Source: NZ13-RE01 sp049718665 (GTDB taxonomy: Bacteria > Dictyoglomota > Dictyoglomia > Dictyoglomales > Dictyoglomaceae). Taken from it: a stretch of 43,445 nt of DNA. A program made the position numbers and the translations under genes. Location of the stretch: contig JBNARO010000014.1 in NCBI GenBank assembly GCA_049718665.1, positions 1 to 43,445 on the forward strand, read 5' to 3'. The notes under the pieces were generated by a model. The model had not been told where the DNA came from and ran no database searches. It saw only the letters and a list, made by a program, of their open reading frames with translations. Positions 1-8,955 of this stretch are shown in pieces (position 1 is the first letter of the stretch; every line of letters begins with the position of its first letter).

Positions 1-230
1 GTTTTTAATTCTCCTTTTTCATCTCTAACTTCTCTCACAAAAGTTTCTAAGCCTTTGTATTCATATAAATAATCCCTTATAGTCCTTTTTAATCTTACGT
101 CTGTAACAATATTTACTCCTGTTTCTTCGTCTATTCTGGGTTTATTCTCATCCATAGGATCCCCATTAGGATTGGCGTCAGTTATATCATAGAGGAATAG
201 GATTTCAGATCTATTTTTCAGTTTACCCAT
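1..230 (-). CDS. csh2: Cas7 (Csh2 family), type I-B Cascade backbone subunit, 5' part only
   Basis: The first 76 codons of a gene that runs off the left edge. The product begins MGKLKNRSEILFLYDI and continues with the DANPNGDP stretch typical of the Csh2/Cas7 RAMP family. In that family the protein forms the helical backbone that coats the crRNA in type I-B Cascade. The ATG at 228-230 is preceded by a strong ribosome site (AGGAGGTG on the minus strand, about 233-240). It follows cas8b by 16 bases in the same direction, so it is the third gene of the cas operon. The rest, and any cas5 or cas3, lies outside the window. Family assignment is firm; function is by homology. Confidence 0.88.
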   Translation of the reverse strand, partial: MGKLKNRSEILFLYDITDANPNGDPMDENKPRIDEETGVNIVTDVRLKRTIRDYLYEYKGLETFVREVRDEKGELK

Positions 231-246
231 GTAAAACACCTCCTAT

Positions 247-2011
247 TTATTTTCTATCGGGGTAGATATATGGAATTATTTCATTGTAAAGATTCATTCC
301 ACAGACAAAATAAAAGTTTAACTCATCATTAGAGAACTTCCAGTTATCTCCAGTAAGAAGTAGATAATAAGATATTTCTTCTGCTAATTTTTGTTTTCCT
401 TTGTCAAAGGAATCATATTCTTGTAATTTATTTATTACCTTGGGAAGAAGTCCTTTAAAATCTTTTTCTTCCATTTTTAAACTTTTGAGCTGTTTTCTGA
501 AAGGCTCACTTCCTCTTTCTATATATTGTACATTTAAAAGGGATTGAGTTAAAGCTCCTAATAAAAATAGTCCCTTTTTAAGAGAATGGTCAAAGGCGGG
601 AGAAAATTTTTTGAAGACAGGCTCAAATAATCTTTCTTCTTCCATCTCTATCACCTCCATAGGAATTAAATTAAGATTAAGTAAGAATAAAAGTGACATA
701 ATAGCATCCTTTACTACCTTAGGAAAGTATTCATCTTTTGCAAATTGAGTTCTTATTCTTCTCATAAAAAATTGAAAGAGAAAGGTTTTATCAATAAATC
801 TTGCTTTAAATATTCTGTCAACTATATCTAAGAAGTAATTAGTAAGGTCATTTTCTCTCTTATCGGGATCTGACTTAGAAAAGAAAGTCCATAAGTTTTT
901 CACCGTGAAATTTTCATCAAAGATTTTATCTACTTTTTCTTTTGCCTTAAAAATACTTCTTAGCCTTGAAGGGAAAACGTCTTCTATAAGGGCAAGAATT
1001 TTTTCTGCACTTTGTTTTCTTTCTAAAAATAAAAAGCTTAAAGTAAGATAATCTTCTGCGGTAGATAAACACTCTAAAATATCCTCTTCATCTCCAAGAT
1101 ATCTTTTAGTAGTATCCTTTTTCAATGATAATAATTTAGGAGAATCGAAGAATATATTATATACATCTTCCTTAACAAACTCTTTACCTAAAAGAAATCT
1201 TGGAATTAATTGATAAGAAATTCCCGCCATTTTAAATGTAAGTTCCTTATCAATATGTTCTTTCCCTTTNNNNNNNNNNAAGGCTTCTCCTGCAGTCCTC
1301 ACATAATGGAAAGTTTTTCCATGCTTCTTTTTCTTTAAATCCTCCCGCTATAAATCCTGGTTTATCTATAGTGTAAAAAGTATAGATTCCGTCCCCTATA
1401 GTAACTTCCTTCTCTTCTAAACAAATAGCACACTGACCTATATTACTTCCTTTTTTCCCTTCTTTTATTTTTACTAATTTTTCTAGGGTTTTTTGAAAAA
1501 GCTCTTTATCTCCTAAGTACTCTATTTTCCCTTCTTTTCTAAACTTTAAAGTTAGGAAAACTCCACCTTCTTTTTTAGATAATTCTTTTGAGAGATTTTT
1601 ATATTCCTCTATTATGTCTTTTTCATGATGTCTAATTTCAAAGTAAACTTGATTTAAATATTCTTTTTCTTGAGTGGTGAGGTCCAAATTTTTCTGAGAT
1701 AATACATCCTCAAACCATTTTATAATCTTTATAGATATGGTTTTTTCAATCTCGGTAACTTTTGTAGAAGGAGTAAAATTAGGACCATTAGCAGGTCCAC
1801 TTCTAAAAAGATATCTTATTTTTTTATCCGATGAATAATATTCTCTCTCAATTCCTATATAACTTACTTTTCCCTCCTTCTCTTCAAAAGTCAAACAAAA
1901 AACGTTTTTATATCTTTCGTTGGCATTGGGGTCCTCAATAAGGATTTCAATTTTGCTTGGAGCACTCCTTTTTAATAATATATCTCCTATTTCTTTTATC
2001 ACTTCAAGCAT
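247..2011 (-). CDS. cas8b: Cas8b (Csh1/TM1802 family), large subunit of type I-B Cascade; interrupted by an assembly gap
   Basis: Two open frames, before and after the 10-N run at 1270-1279, belong to one gene of about 587 codons. The upstream frame ends at FPLCEDCRRSL and the downstream frame resumes at KGKEHIDKEL, matching the way TM1802/Csh1 proteins run through this site. Ten Ns is not a multiple of three, which alone explains the apparent frameshift. Two cysteine pairs (about C194/C197 and C237/C240) form the zinc-binding-like knot of the family, which acts as the large Cascade subunit in target recognition. I chose the ATG at 2009-2011 (MLEVIKEIGD) because AAAGGAGAG lies just upstream; earlier in-frame codons lie inside cas6. 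It overlaps the end of cas6 by 8 bases. Confidence 0.87.
1270..1279. other. Assembly gap (10 N) inside cas8b
   Basis: A run of ten Ns. Both flanks are clean Cas8b coding sequence in different frames, so the true missing length is probably a small multiple of three, not ten. Confidence 0.97.
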
Positions 2012-2777
2012 CTTTATCACTCTCCTTTCCTCTCCATATTTCCCACATTCCAAAACCTTCGGAATTTTTGTTTCCTAAGCCTGCTTCATAGGTAGTAAGA
2101 ATAAGGTCAGGATTTCCAGAAAGCTCATATATTCCTGTGTATCCTTCGATAGGTGTATTTTTAAAGATTACGATTTTGAGATTCTGTTTTATAGAGAACT
2201 TTATAGGTTTTATTCTCAAAGATAGATCTTCTAGTGGGTCTTTTTCATAGATTAATTTGTATTTCTTCTTTGCATTTTTTTCTATAAGATTTGAAAATGC
2301 TTCTTCTGTGGGTTTGTAATAATGAACAATTTTTTCTTTATTATTTTTTGTAATAGTGCTATATATAGTTATAGGAGAAAGAGCTCTTATAATAACCCTT
2401 TCTTCTATTCTTGGTAGAGTTACAATCTCAATTTGTGAAAGATAGATTTTATTTTTAAAGAGCTGAAATTCCCTTTCCTTTATAGATCTTTCTGCTAAGT
2501 TTCCTACAATCTCCTCTTTTGGAGACGAGAAGTAGAAAGTTATCTTTCTACCAAAAATTAAACATTTTCCATTTTTTGTGGGCTTTCCTTTTTCTAATAT
2601 TCTTGAGAAAGTAAAGAGCTTAAAAGGTCTTTTGCCTAACAAAAAGCCATTCTTATGAAGTTTTTTTCGCAAGGTCAGGGAGAAGGTTTGGTATATTAAA
2701 CCTTGGAGGTAATAATTATAATGCATTGGAAGAATTATCTTTTCATCTATGGATTCATAGGTCAATTTTATTCTCAT
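2004..2777 (-). CDS. cas6: Cas6 endoribonuclease (crRNA maturation)
   Basis: A 257-residue protein with the Cas6 signature: a glycine-rich loop near the C-terminus (GLGNKNSEGFG, about 233-243) followed by an aromatic/hydrophobic tail, and an N-terminal RAMP-like beginning. H19 is a candidate active-site histidine, but this is a guess from position. Cas6 enzymes cut the pre-crRNA within each repeat to release guides for Cascade. It is the first gene of the minus-strand cas operon and overlaps cas8b by 8 bases, which suggests translational coupling. The ribosome site (GGGGAG) lies just before the ATG at 2777. Length is normal for the family. Confidence 0.9.
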   Translation of the reverse strand: MRIKLTYESIDEKIILPMHYNYYLQGLIYQTFSLTLRKKLHKNGFLLGKRPFKLFTFSRILEKGKPTKNGKCLIFGRKITFYFSSPKEEIVGNLAERSIKEREFQLFKNKIYLSQIEIVTLPRIEERVIIRALSPITIYSTITKNNKEKIVHYYKPTEEAFSNLIEKNAKKKYKLIYEKDPLEDLSLRIKPIKFSIKQNLKIVIFKNTPIEGYTGIYELSGNPDLILTTYEAGLGNKNSEGFGMWEIWRGKESDKDA

Positions 2778-2807
2778 TTTTCTCCCCTGACCTTTAATTT
2801 TCTTTTA

Positions 2808-2835
2808 ATAACATGTTATCAGGAGAAAGTGCCAA
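2808..2835 (-). promoter_or_regulatory. Candidate promoter of the cas operon
   Basis: On the minus strand TTGGCA (2835-2830) and TGTTAT (2813-2808) are 16 bases apart, ahead of cas6. The -10 lies in a 12-base perfect palindrome, ATAACATGTTAT (2808-2819). Both hexamers are imperfect, so this is only a plausible promoter. Confidence 0.4.
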
Positions 2836-2846
2836 ATTCTGTCCCT

Positions 2847-5027
2847 CTATTCCGCTTCTTTTAAGACCCAAGCGAAAGATTCAAAATCATTTAGTCTTGG
2901 AATAACTAAACCAATATTCATTAACTCGTCTCCAAAATATATCTTTTCTTTCCCTTCCACTTTGTATTTCTTATTTGGATCTAATCCATCAAGCTTTAAT
3001 CTTTTAAAGGGAGGATTTGGTTCTGCCAATATATTCACATAAACTACAAAAGCTTCCTTTTTATCTGGAGTTACAAACATCCACGCTCCCGCATTTTCTT
3101 CGAAGGGGTTTATTAGTCTATAAAAATCTCCTTCATGAACTATATGCTCAATTTCCTTATAGAATTCTATTTGTTTTTTAATTTTCTCCTTTTCTTGAGA
3201 AGAAATTTTTGTTAAGTCCAATTCATATCCAAAACTTCCAGACATCGCTACATATCCTCTGGTCTCTAAAGGGGTGATTCTTCCTACTTGATGATTGGGG
3301 ACCGCGGAGACATGAGCAGACATACTGATAGGAGGATAAACTATACTTGTTCCATACTGAATTTTTAGCCTTTCTATAGCATCAGTATCATCGCTTGTCC
3401 AAATTTGTGGCATATAGTATAAAATTCCTGGGTCAAATCTTCCTCCCCCACCAGAGCATCCTTCAAAAAGTATATGGGGAAATTCTCTTGTTAATTCGTC
3501 TATCATTTCATAGAGAGCTAAAACATATCTATGAAAAACTTCTTTTTGTCTTTCAGGTTCTAAAGCAAGAGATCCTACTTCTGTTAAAGGTCTATTCATA
3601 TCCCATTTTACATACTCTATGGGTGCGGAGCTTAATATTTCTTTTATCATTCTTAAGATTTCTTTTCTTACTTCCTTCCTCGTTATATCAAGAACGTATT
3701 GATTTCTACATTGAGAGAGGGTTCTTCCTTTAACTTGTATACACCAATCAGGATGTTTTCTATATAATTCGCTATTAGGAGATACCATTTCTGGCTCAAA
3801 CCAAAGCCCAAATTTTAATCCCATCTCATTTAATTTTTTCCCCAAACCATCAAGACCACTTGGAATTTTTCTCCTATTTACATACCAGTCTCCCAAAGAG
3901 GATGTATCATTATTCCTTTCTCCAAACCATCCATCATCAAGGACAAAAAGTTCTATTCCTAATTCCTTTGCTTCTTTTGCTAAATTTAAAAGTTTTTCTT
4001 CATTAACATCAAAATAGGTAGCTTCCCAGGTATTTATGAGAATAGGTCTTCTTTTATCTCTATACTCTCCTCTGCAAAGTCTTTTTCTATAAAGTCTATG
4101 ATAGGTTCTGGACATCCCTCCTAATCCCTTGTCTGAGTAAACCATAACTACTTCTGGAGTTTGGAAGCTTTCATTAGGGTTTAATATCCATGTAAACTCA
4201 AAGGGGTTTATCCCCATAGAGACCCTTGTATTATTAAATTGATCCACTTCTATAAATATGGCAAAATTTCCACTATAAACAAGGCTAAATCCGTAAACAT
4301 CTCCATATTTTTCTCCTGCGTCCTTTGAAAGAAGAGCAAAAAAAGGATTATGTTGATGAGAACTTTCTCCTCTTGTGCTTTCAATAACTTGTAGCCCATG
4401 AATTAAAGGTTTTCTTTCTATAAACCTTTCTCTTGCCCAAGATCCCCAAAGATGAAGAACGTCAAATTTATCTGTGTTAAAATCTACTGCAATGCTTAAA
4501 GCCCTTAAGATTTTTAGCTTTTTATTACCTAAGTTAACAAATTTTGTGCTTCGAGTAATCACATTATAATCTCTATATGCAGTGTAAAAAAGAATAACTT
4601 TTAGATTAATAAGTTCATCAAAAAGCTCAATCTCAAGAGTCTGTGCCTCACTCTCATCTTCCACATAAGTAGCGGGAAGTCCATCAAGTTTTGGTTTCCC
4701 ATCATATATTTTAAAGGATTTAAATCTTAAATCAGTAATTCTTGAGCCATCCTCTTGTTCTATTTGATATGCGGGATGTCTAAAATCTGATCTTCCATAG
4801 GCAGGGTATTCTTGGGGTAAGGAGTCTAAAGTATATGTTTTATCATTAGGATCTGGATTAGCTCCAAAAGGAGATACAAGAAGAGCATCAGAAAAATCTG
4901 AATCGTTAATTCTTTTTCCCCAATAAATATGGGCAAGATATTTATCTTTAAAGATTTTCATTATGTAACTTGAATCTTTAGCGGTGATATGAAAGATTTT
5001 TGTTTTTTCATCGAATTTAATGGGCAT
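2847..5027 (-). CDS. Alpha-galactosidase, glycoside hydrolase family 36
   Basis: A 726-residue GH36 enzyme that would hydrolyse terminal alpha-1,6-galactose from raffinose-type sugars or galactomannan oligosaccharides. The retaining-mechanism signatures are intact: KWDMNR with the nucleophile at D476, and WTSDDTD with the acid/base at D546. Spacing and length match characterised thermophilic bacterial GH36 enzymes of about 729 residues. The N-terminal beta-sandwich (about 1-310) precedes the barrel, which starts near FVLDDGWFGE (about 361-370). There is no signal peptide, so it acts in the cytoplasm on imported oligosaccharides. Start ATG at 5027 has GGGGTGAAG upstream. It stands alone, next to but not clearly co-transcribed with cas6. 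Confidence 0.94.
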   Translation of the reverse strand: MPIKFDEKTKIFHITAKDSSYIMKIFKDKYLAHIYWGKRINDSDFSDALLVSPFGANPDPNDKTYTLDSLPQEYPAYGRSDFRHPAYQIEQEDGSRITDLRFKSFKIYDGKPKLDGLPATYVEDESEAQTLEIELFDELINLKVILFYTAYRDYNVITRSTKFVNLGNKKLKILRALSIAVDFNTDKFDVLHLWGSWARERFIERKPLIHGLQVIESTRGESSHQHNPFFALLSKDAGEKYGDVYGFSLVYSGNFAIFIEVDQFNNTRVSMGINPFEFTWILNPNESFQTPEVVMVYSDKGLGGMSRTYHRLYRKRLCRGEYRDKRRPILINTWEATYFDVNEEKLLNLAKEAKELGIELFVLDDGWFGERNNDTSSLGDWYVNRRKIPSGLDGLGKKLNEMGLKFGLWFEPEMVSPNSELYRKHPDWCIQVKGRTLSQCRNQYVLDITRKEVRKEILRMIKEILSSAPIEYVKWDMNRPLTEVGSLALEPERQKEVFHRYVLALYEMIDELTREFPHILFEGCSGGGGRFDPGILYYMPQIWTSDDTDAIERLKIQYGTSIVYPPISMSAHVSAVPNHQVGRITPLETRGYVAMSGSFGYELDLTKISSQEKEKIKKQIEFYKEIEHIVHEGDFYRLINPFEENAGAWMFVTPDKKEAFVVYVNILAEPNPPFKRLKLDGLDPNKKYKVEGKEKIYFGDELMNIGLVIPRLNDFESFAWVLKEAE

Positions 5028-5057
5028 AACTTCACCCCTTTTTTTGTTTTTATCTTT

Positions 5058-5086
5058 AATTTACCAATTTTAAAGAATTTGTTCAA
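5058..5086 (-). promoter_or_regulatory. Candidate sigma-A promoter of the GH36 gene
   Basis: Minus strand TTGAAC (5086-5081), a 17-base spacer and TAAATT (5063-5058), about 30 bases before the start codon. It shares an 84-base gap with the divergent amidotransferase gene. Confidence 0.45.
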
Positions 5087-5097
5087 GATTTTTATGA

Positions 5098-5103
5098 TAT
5101 AAT
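5098..5103 (+). promoter_or_regulatory. -10 box (TATAAT) directly before the amidotransferase start
   Basis: A consensus TATAAT ends 8 bases before the ATG at 5112. With a usual -10 to +1 distance, transcription would start at or within a base or two of the start codon. No Shine-Dalgarno sequence is visible. No good -35 is seen at normal spacing. Confidence 0.45.
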
Positions 5104-5111
5104 TTCTTATC

Positions 5112-5780
5112 ATGAAAAAGATTGCTTTAAGTTGGTATAAAGGGAATATAAATTATATAAATAAGCTAAGGGAGTTTGATATACCTTATATTGTCCTTTC
5201 TCCAGGAGAGAAAATTAATTGGGAAAAGATTGGAGGAATAATCTTCATTGGGGGAGAGGACATTCATCCCTCTTTTTATAATGAAGAGATTCAAGAAGAT
5301 AATTTGGAAATAAACATAGAAAGAGATAAGTTTGAATTAGAATTAATGGATATTGCTTTTAATAAAGAATTGCCTATTTTGGGAATTTGTAGAGGATGTC
5401 AGTTGATAAATGTATATCTCAAAGGGAATTTATATCAGGACTTAATAAGATATAAAAGAGAGAATATTATTACGAAGATTCATTGGAGAGTAGATGAGAA
5501 AGATTCTTATCATGAGATAGATTTGAATAAAGATAGTTTTTTACATAAGATATTAGGAAAAGAAAAAACTATTGTAAACAGTTCTCATCATCAAGCTATC
5601 AAAAAATTAGGGGAAGATTTGAGAGTTTCTGCAAAATTTTTAGATGATAGCTTTGAAATTATAGAAGGGATTGAGCATAAAAATTATCCTCTCTTACTTG
5701 GAGTACAGTGGCATCCTGAAAGATTAAATAATGAGGATACGGAAAAGCTTTTTAAATTATTTCGCTACTTGTTTTTATAA
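5112..5780 (+). CDS. Class I glutamine amidotransferase, peptidase C26 / gamma-glutamyl-GABA hydrolase type
   Basis: A 222-residue stand-alone class I amidotransferase domain. The nucleophile elbow GICRGCQ places the catalytic cysteine at C93, and GVQWHPE supplies H201 and E203. IGGEDIHPSFY (about 47-56) is the peptidase C26 signature of PuuD-like gamma-glutamyl hydrolases, which cleave gamma-glutamyl amide bonds in the cytoplasm. The substrate cannot be told from sequence; no polyamine genes are adjacent. No ribosome site precedes the ATG, and a -10 box sits 8 bases upstream, so the mRNA may be leaderless. Its last 29 bases overlap the end of the convergent LiaF-like gene. Confidence 0.85.
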   Translation: MKKIALSWYKGNINYINKLREFDIPYIVLSPGEKINWEKIGGIIFIGGEDIHPSFYNEEIQEDNLEINIERDKFELELMDIAFNKELPILGICRGCQLINVYLKGNLYQDLIRYKRENIITKIHWRVDEKDSYHEIDLNKDSFLHKILGKEKTIVNSSHHQAIKKLGEDLRVSAKFLDDSFEIIEGIEHKNYPLLLGVQWHPERLNNEDTEKLFKLFRYLFL

Positions 5781-6606
5781 ATATATTTCCAATTCCTCCT
5801 CTAACTCTTAAATGAATAACTTCCCCCTTTGTTTCTCCCTTAAATAGGGAAACATTAGATTCTATAGAAACTTTCCCTATTCCTGATTCTGTTTGTAAAT
5901 CCAATACTACCTTTTCAGGGATGTATATGGTAATATTTCCTACCCCTCCATTTATCTCTGCTGTTAAAGAAGATTTGGGAAGGAAAATGGATATATTTCC
6001 TACACCGCCTTTTATATTTAAATAACTTAATTTTAAGCTTCTAAGATCCAATTCACTATTTCCAAATCCTGCATTTAGAGTGAAGCTTAAGTCTATATCA
6101 TTGGGCAAATATAGAAAAATATTTCTATCTTCATCAAAGGAGAAAGACATAGGTCCTTCTTCTATTTCTAAGTCTAACTTCATTTTATCTCCCAAGGTCT
6201 CTTTTCTTTCCTTGATATTAAAATTTGTAGAAGAAGAAAGATATATTAAACTTTTTTTATCTTGAGAGAGGGGATTAAGATAAAGATTTCTTATTCCTAC
6301 TTTAAGATTTAGCTCTATTCTTTTTATATTAGGATCATAAGGAAGAAACCAATCTCGATATCCTTTATGCATTCCATAAGGCATAAAGAATAAAATTATA
6401 CCTAAGAAGAAAATTAAAAGAAGTACAGCAACCCATAAAAACCATCTTCTTTCTCCCATTAAGATATCAATTCCCCAGAATACAAATATAAGGGGCCAAA
6501 ATTTGAAGAGATCATACCATTTAATATTCAAATATCCCAATTCTGAAGCTAATAATACCAATCCTAAGATTATTAAAAAAATTCCAAGCCAAGAAAATTT
6601 TTTCAT
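5752..6606 (-). CDS. LiaF-like membrane protein with C-terminal beta-repeat domain
   Basis: A 284-residue protein with three N-terminal membrane segments (about 6-22, 36-50, 55-75, a LiaI/LiaF-type region) and a long C-terminal part of short beta repeats. The repeats share a glycine turn: GFGNSELDL, GGVGNISIFLP, GGVGNITIYIP, SGIGKVSIES, GGIGNIFIK. This arrangement is known from LiaF, which modulates cell-envelope stress signalling, but no LiaRS two-component genes are present, so a regulatory role is inference. It is the last gene of the operon, 14 bases after pspC. Ribosome site GAGGTGG precedes the ATG. The 3' end overlaps the amidotransferase gene. Confidence 0.75.
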   Translation of the reverse strand: MKKFSWLGIFLIILGLVLLASELGYLNIKWYDLFKFWPLIFVFWGIDILMGERRWFLWVAVLLLIFFLGIILFFMPYGMHKGYRDWFLPYDPNIKRIELNLKVGIRNLYLNPLSQDKKSLIYLSSSTNFNIKERKETLGDKMKLDLEIEEGPMSFSFDEDRNIFLYLPNDIDLSFTLNAGFGNSELDLRSLKLSYLNIKGGVGNISIFLPKSSLTAEINGGVGNITIYIPEKVVLDLQTESGIGKVSIESNVSLFKGETKGEVIHLRVRGGIGNIFIKTSSEII

Positions 6607-6620
6607 TAATATCCACCTCT

Positions 6621-6989
6621 CTATTCTCTCTTTAATAAAAGAATTACACCAAGAAGCAATATAAATAAAGGAACAGCAATTCTAAAAGGGATGAAAAAAC
6701 ATCCCAAATTTAAAGCTAAAAGAAAGACCCCTAATCCCAAAAGGATCCATCCCCAAAGTTCTTCTCTTGAGCTTTTATGTGGAGTTACTATTTCCTCCCC
6801 ATCAGGAGCGGGAGGTATTATTAATGCAGAAATAAGATAGAGTAGCGGTAAAAGAGGACCTGTTGTAAAGATCAAAAGAATAAGGATTAAACGAACAATA
6901 GTAGGATCTACAGAAAAATATTCAGCAATCCCTCCGCATACTCCTAAGAGGATTCTCTCCTTTTTACTTCTATAAAGTTTCTTCTCCAT
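6621..6989 (-). CDS. pspC: PspC-domain membrane protein
   Basis: A 122-residue protein. The N-terminal half is a typical PspC domain (LLGVCGGIAEYFSVDP, about 14-29, followed by a membrane helix at about 33-57). The C-terminal half adds two more hydrophobic helices (about 80-96 and 100-118) of the kind paired with LiaF-like proteins. PspC proteins sense or relay envelope stress in several phyla. No pspA or pspF is seen here. It lies 18 bases after the cyclodeaminase gene and 14 before the LiaF-like gene, so the two membrane proteins probably work as a unit. AAGGAGG sits before the ATG. Confidence 0.88.
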   Translation of the reverse strand: MEKKLYRSKKERILLGVCGGIAEYFSVDPTIVRLILILLIFTTGPLLPLLYLISALIIPPAPDGEEIVTPHKSSREELWGWILLGLGVFLLALNLGCFFIPFRIAVPLFILLLGVILLLKRE

Positions 6990-7007
6990 TTTACCTCCTT
7001 AATAAAT

Positions 7008-7640
7008 TTATCTTACCAATATCCTCTCTACTTGACTATAGATGTAATCTGCAATCTTTATTCCTTCGGAAAGAAGAGCTTCTGCTTTTTTAGTTATATC
7101 TCTCACAAAATCTTCATCCTTAATAGACTTTAAATTTATTATTATATTTAGCCATCCACCCTGAAGAGCAGATTTAAGACAAAGAGCTGAAACTCCTATA
7201 TCACTTATAGCATTGGGATTAGTATTTCCAATAGATTTTTCCAACAGTTTAAGAGCAGATAAACTTTTTTCCATAATAGATAATGGGACTAATGTAGCAT
7301 CTTTTAGTGCTCTTTCTAATGTTTCATTTCTTACATCTTTTTGTTCTTCAGTATCCTTTGGCATTTTGTAGACTCTGGATACTTTATTAAAGGCGTTAGT
7401 GTCTTCTTCTATTAAAGATAGAAACTCTTTTTGTAAGTTTTCAGACTCTTTTAAGATTTCCTCAAGGAGAGGCTCCTGTTCTTTAAATTTCTCTTTACCT
7501 ATGGTTAGATTTGCTACCATAGAGGAAAGAGCAGAACCTATAGCTCCTAAAAGAGCAGAGGCAGAACCTCCTCCAGGAGCAGGTTCTTTTGACGCTAAAA
7601 GCATAATGAATTCTTCAACAGTTCGGTTAACTATAGGCAT
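7008..7640 (-). CDS. Formiminotransferase-cyclodeaminase-like protein (possible methenyl-THF cyclohydrolase)
   Basis: A 210-residue all-helical protein of the cyclodeaminase/cyclohydrolase family. The hallmark is the glycine-rich PAPGGGSASALLGAIGSAL segment near residues 21-39, and the length fits the stand-alone bacterial forms. Known members either deaminate formimino-tetrahydrofolate or, as FchA in clostridia, hydrolyse methenyl-tetrahydrofolate. Without histidine-degradation genes nearby the second role is more likely, but this is inference. It follows the oxoamine synthase gene by 13 bases, with GGAGG before the ATG, so folate one-carbon and glycine-type chemistry may be linked. Confidence 0.82.
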   Translation of the reverse strand: MPIVNRTVEEFIMLLASKEPAPGGGSASALLGAIGSALSSMVANLTIGKEKFKEQEPLLEEILKESENLQKEFLSLIEEDTNAFNKVSRVYKMPKDTEEQKDVRNETLERALKDATLVPLSIMEKSLSALKLLEKSIGNTNPNAISDIGVSALCLKSALQGGWLNIIINLKSIKDEDFVRDITKKAEALLSEGIKIADYIYSQVERILVR

Positions 7641-7653
7641 ACAACTCCTCCTT

Positions 7654-8853
7654 TTATATAATTCCTACTTTTTTCCCTGCCTTTTCAAATATTTCTAATG
7701 CTCTATCAATTTGTTCCTCAGTATGGGTTGCCATATAACTGGTTCTTAATAAAGATTGATTTGGAGGAACCCCAGGGGGAAGAACAGGATTACAATAAAC
7801 CCCTAAATCAAAAAGCTCTTTCCACATGTATATGGTTTTCCACCTATCCCTTATATAGATAGGAATTATAGGAGTACAACTATTACCTATATCAAATCCA
7901 AGAGATTTTAATCCTTCTCTCATTCTATTTGCTATCTTCCATAACCTTTCTATCCTTTCGGGCTCCTCTTGCATAATCTCTAAGGCAGCTAATGCTGCAG
8001 CAGTATTTGCAGGAGACATGCTTGCACTAAAAATGAAAGATCTTGCGGTATGTTGTATGTAGAAAATTACATCTTTATCTCCAGCAATAAAGCCTCCTAA
8101 GCTTGCAAAGGATTTACTAAAAGTCCCCATAATAATATCTACTTCTTTATCCAGACCAAAATAATTAGCTGTTCCCCTACCATGGTCCCCTAAAACTCCA
8201 ATGGAATGAGCGTCATCTACCATAAGACGTGCTCCATATTTCTTACAAAGTCTTACAATGTCAGGAAGAGGAGCAATATCTCCCGCCATAGAAAATATCC
8301 CATCCACTATAACTAATTTTCCCGCACTATCAGGGCAACTTTGAAGTACTCTTTCTAAGTCCTCCATATCATTATGTTTAAACCTTAACATTTTACCATA
8401 AGACATTTTACATCCGTCAATTATTGAAGCATGGTCTTCTTTGTCAGTTATTGCTATATCATCTTTACTAATAAGAGCAGAAATTGTTCCTATATTTGTT
8501 TGATATCCAGTAGAAAATACAATACAGGCTTCTTTATGTAAAAACTCTGCTAATTTTTCCTCCAATTCTCTGTGAAGAGCTAAGGTTCCATTCATAAAAC
8601 GGGATCCTGTACAACTTGTTCCATATTTTTTAATAGCATTTATAGCTGCTTCTTTTACCTTTGGATGAGTAGTAAGTCCTAAATAGTTGTTGGAACCAAG
8701 CATTATTAATCTTCTCCCATTAATAACTACCTCTGTCCCCTCTGTTTCTTCCAGAGGTAAAAAGAAAGGATAAAGCCCTTGCTCAATGGCAAACCTTGCC
8801 TCAGATAAGGGATGGTCAGGCGCTAAATTTATACATTTTTCAAAAAGGTCCAT
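7654..8853 (-). CDS. PLP-dependent alpha-oxoamine synthase (KBL/BioF/serine palmitoyltransferase-like)
   Basis: A fold-type I PLP enzyme of 399 residues. H141 (KEDHASI) would stack on the cofactor, D213 and H216 lie in DDAHSIG, and K247 in FSKSFAS would form the Schiff base. These residues define enzymes that condense an amino acid with an acyl-CoA. The C-terminal PVLPPGVPPNQSLLRTSYMATHT resembles serine palmitoyltransferase or 2-amino-3-ketobutyrate CoA ligase more than BioF, but the substrate cannot be settled here. I start at the ATG 8851-8853 because GGGAGG lies four bases upstream; the longer frame begins at a TTG that overlaps this ribosome site. It is first in the operon with the cyclodeaminase-like gene. 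Confidence 0.85.
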   Translation of the reverse strand: MDLFEKCINLAPDHPLSEARFAIEQGLYPFFLPLEETEGTEVVINGRRLIMLGSNNYLGLTTHPKVKEAAINAIKKYGTSCTGSRFMNGTLALHRELEEKLAEFLHKEACIVFSTGYQTNIGTISALISKDDIAITDKEDHASIIDGCKMSYGKMLRFKHNDMEDLERVLQSCPDSAGKLVIVDGIFSMAGDIAPLPDIVRLCKKYGARLMVDDAHSIGVLGDHGRGTANYFGLDKEVDIIMGTFSKSFASLGGFIAGDKDVIFYIQHTARSFIFSASMSPANTAAALAALEIMQEEPERIERLWKIANRMREGLKSLGFDIGNSCTPIIPIYIRDRWKTIYMWKELFDLGVYCNPVLPPGVPPNQSLLRTSYMATHTEEQIDRALEIFEKAGKKVGII

Positions 8854-8926
8854 CTTGCCTCCCAACCTTTCTATTTATATTTTTCCTTTATTTTAATCTT
8901 TAAGTAGAAGATTAGCAACTTCAAAA

Positions 8927-8955
8927 ATTATATAGTTTATCTGGCTTGTAATCAC
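8927..8955 (-). promoter_or_regulatory. Candidate promoter of the oxoamine synthase operon
   Basis: Minus strand consensus -10 TATAAT (8932-8927) with a weak -35 GTGATT (8955-8950) at 17 bases. The -35 region overlaps a direct repeat, GTGAT-AAAA-GTGAT on the minus strand (8964-8951), which could be a protein-binding site. Confidence 0.4.

Noticed and set aside
1..2846. CRISPR array near the cas genes
   Set aside because: No regularly spaced direct repeats of 25-40 bases are visible in this stretch or elsewhere in the window.
3395..3733. 112-codon plus-strand open frame
   Set aside because: It lies wholly opposite the well-supported GH36 gene, has no ribosome site and is a shadow frame.
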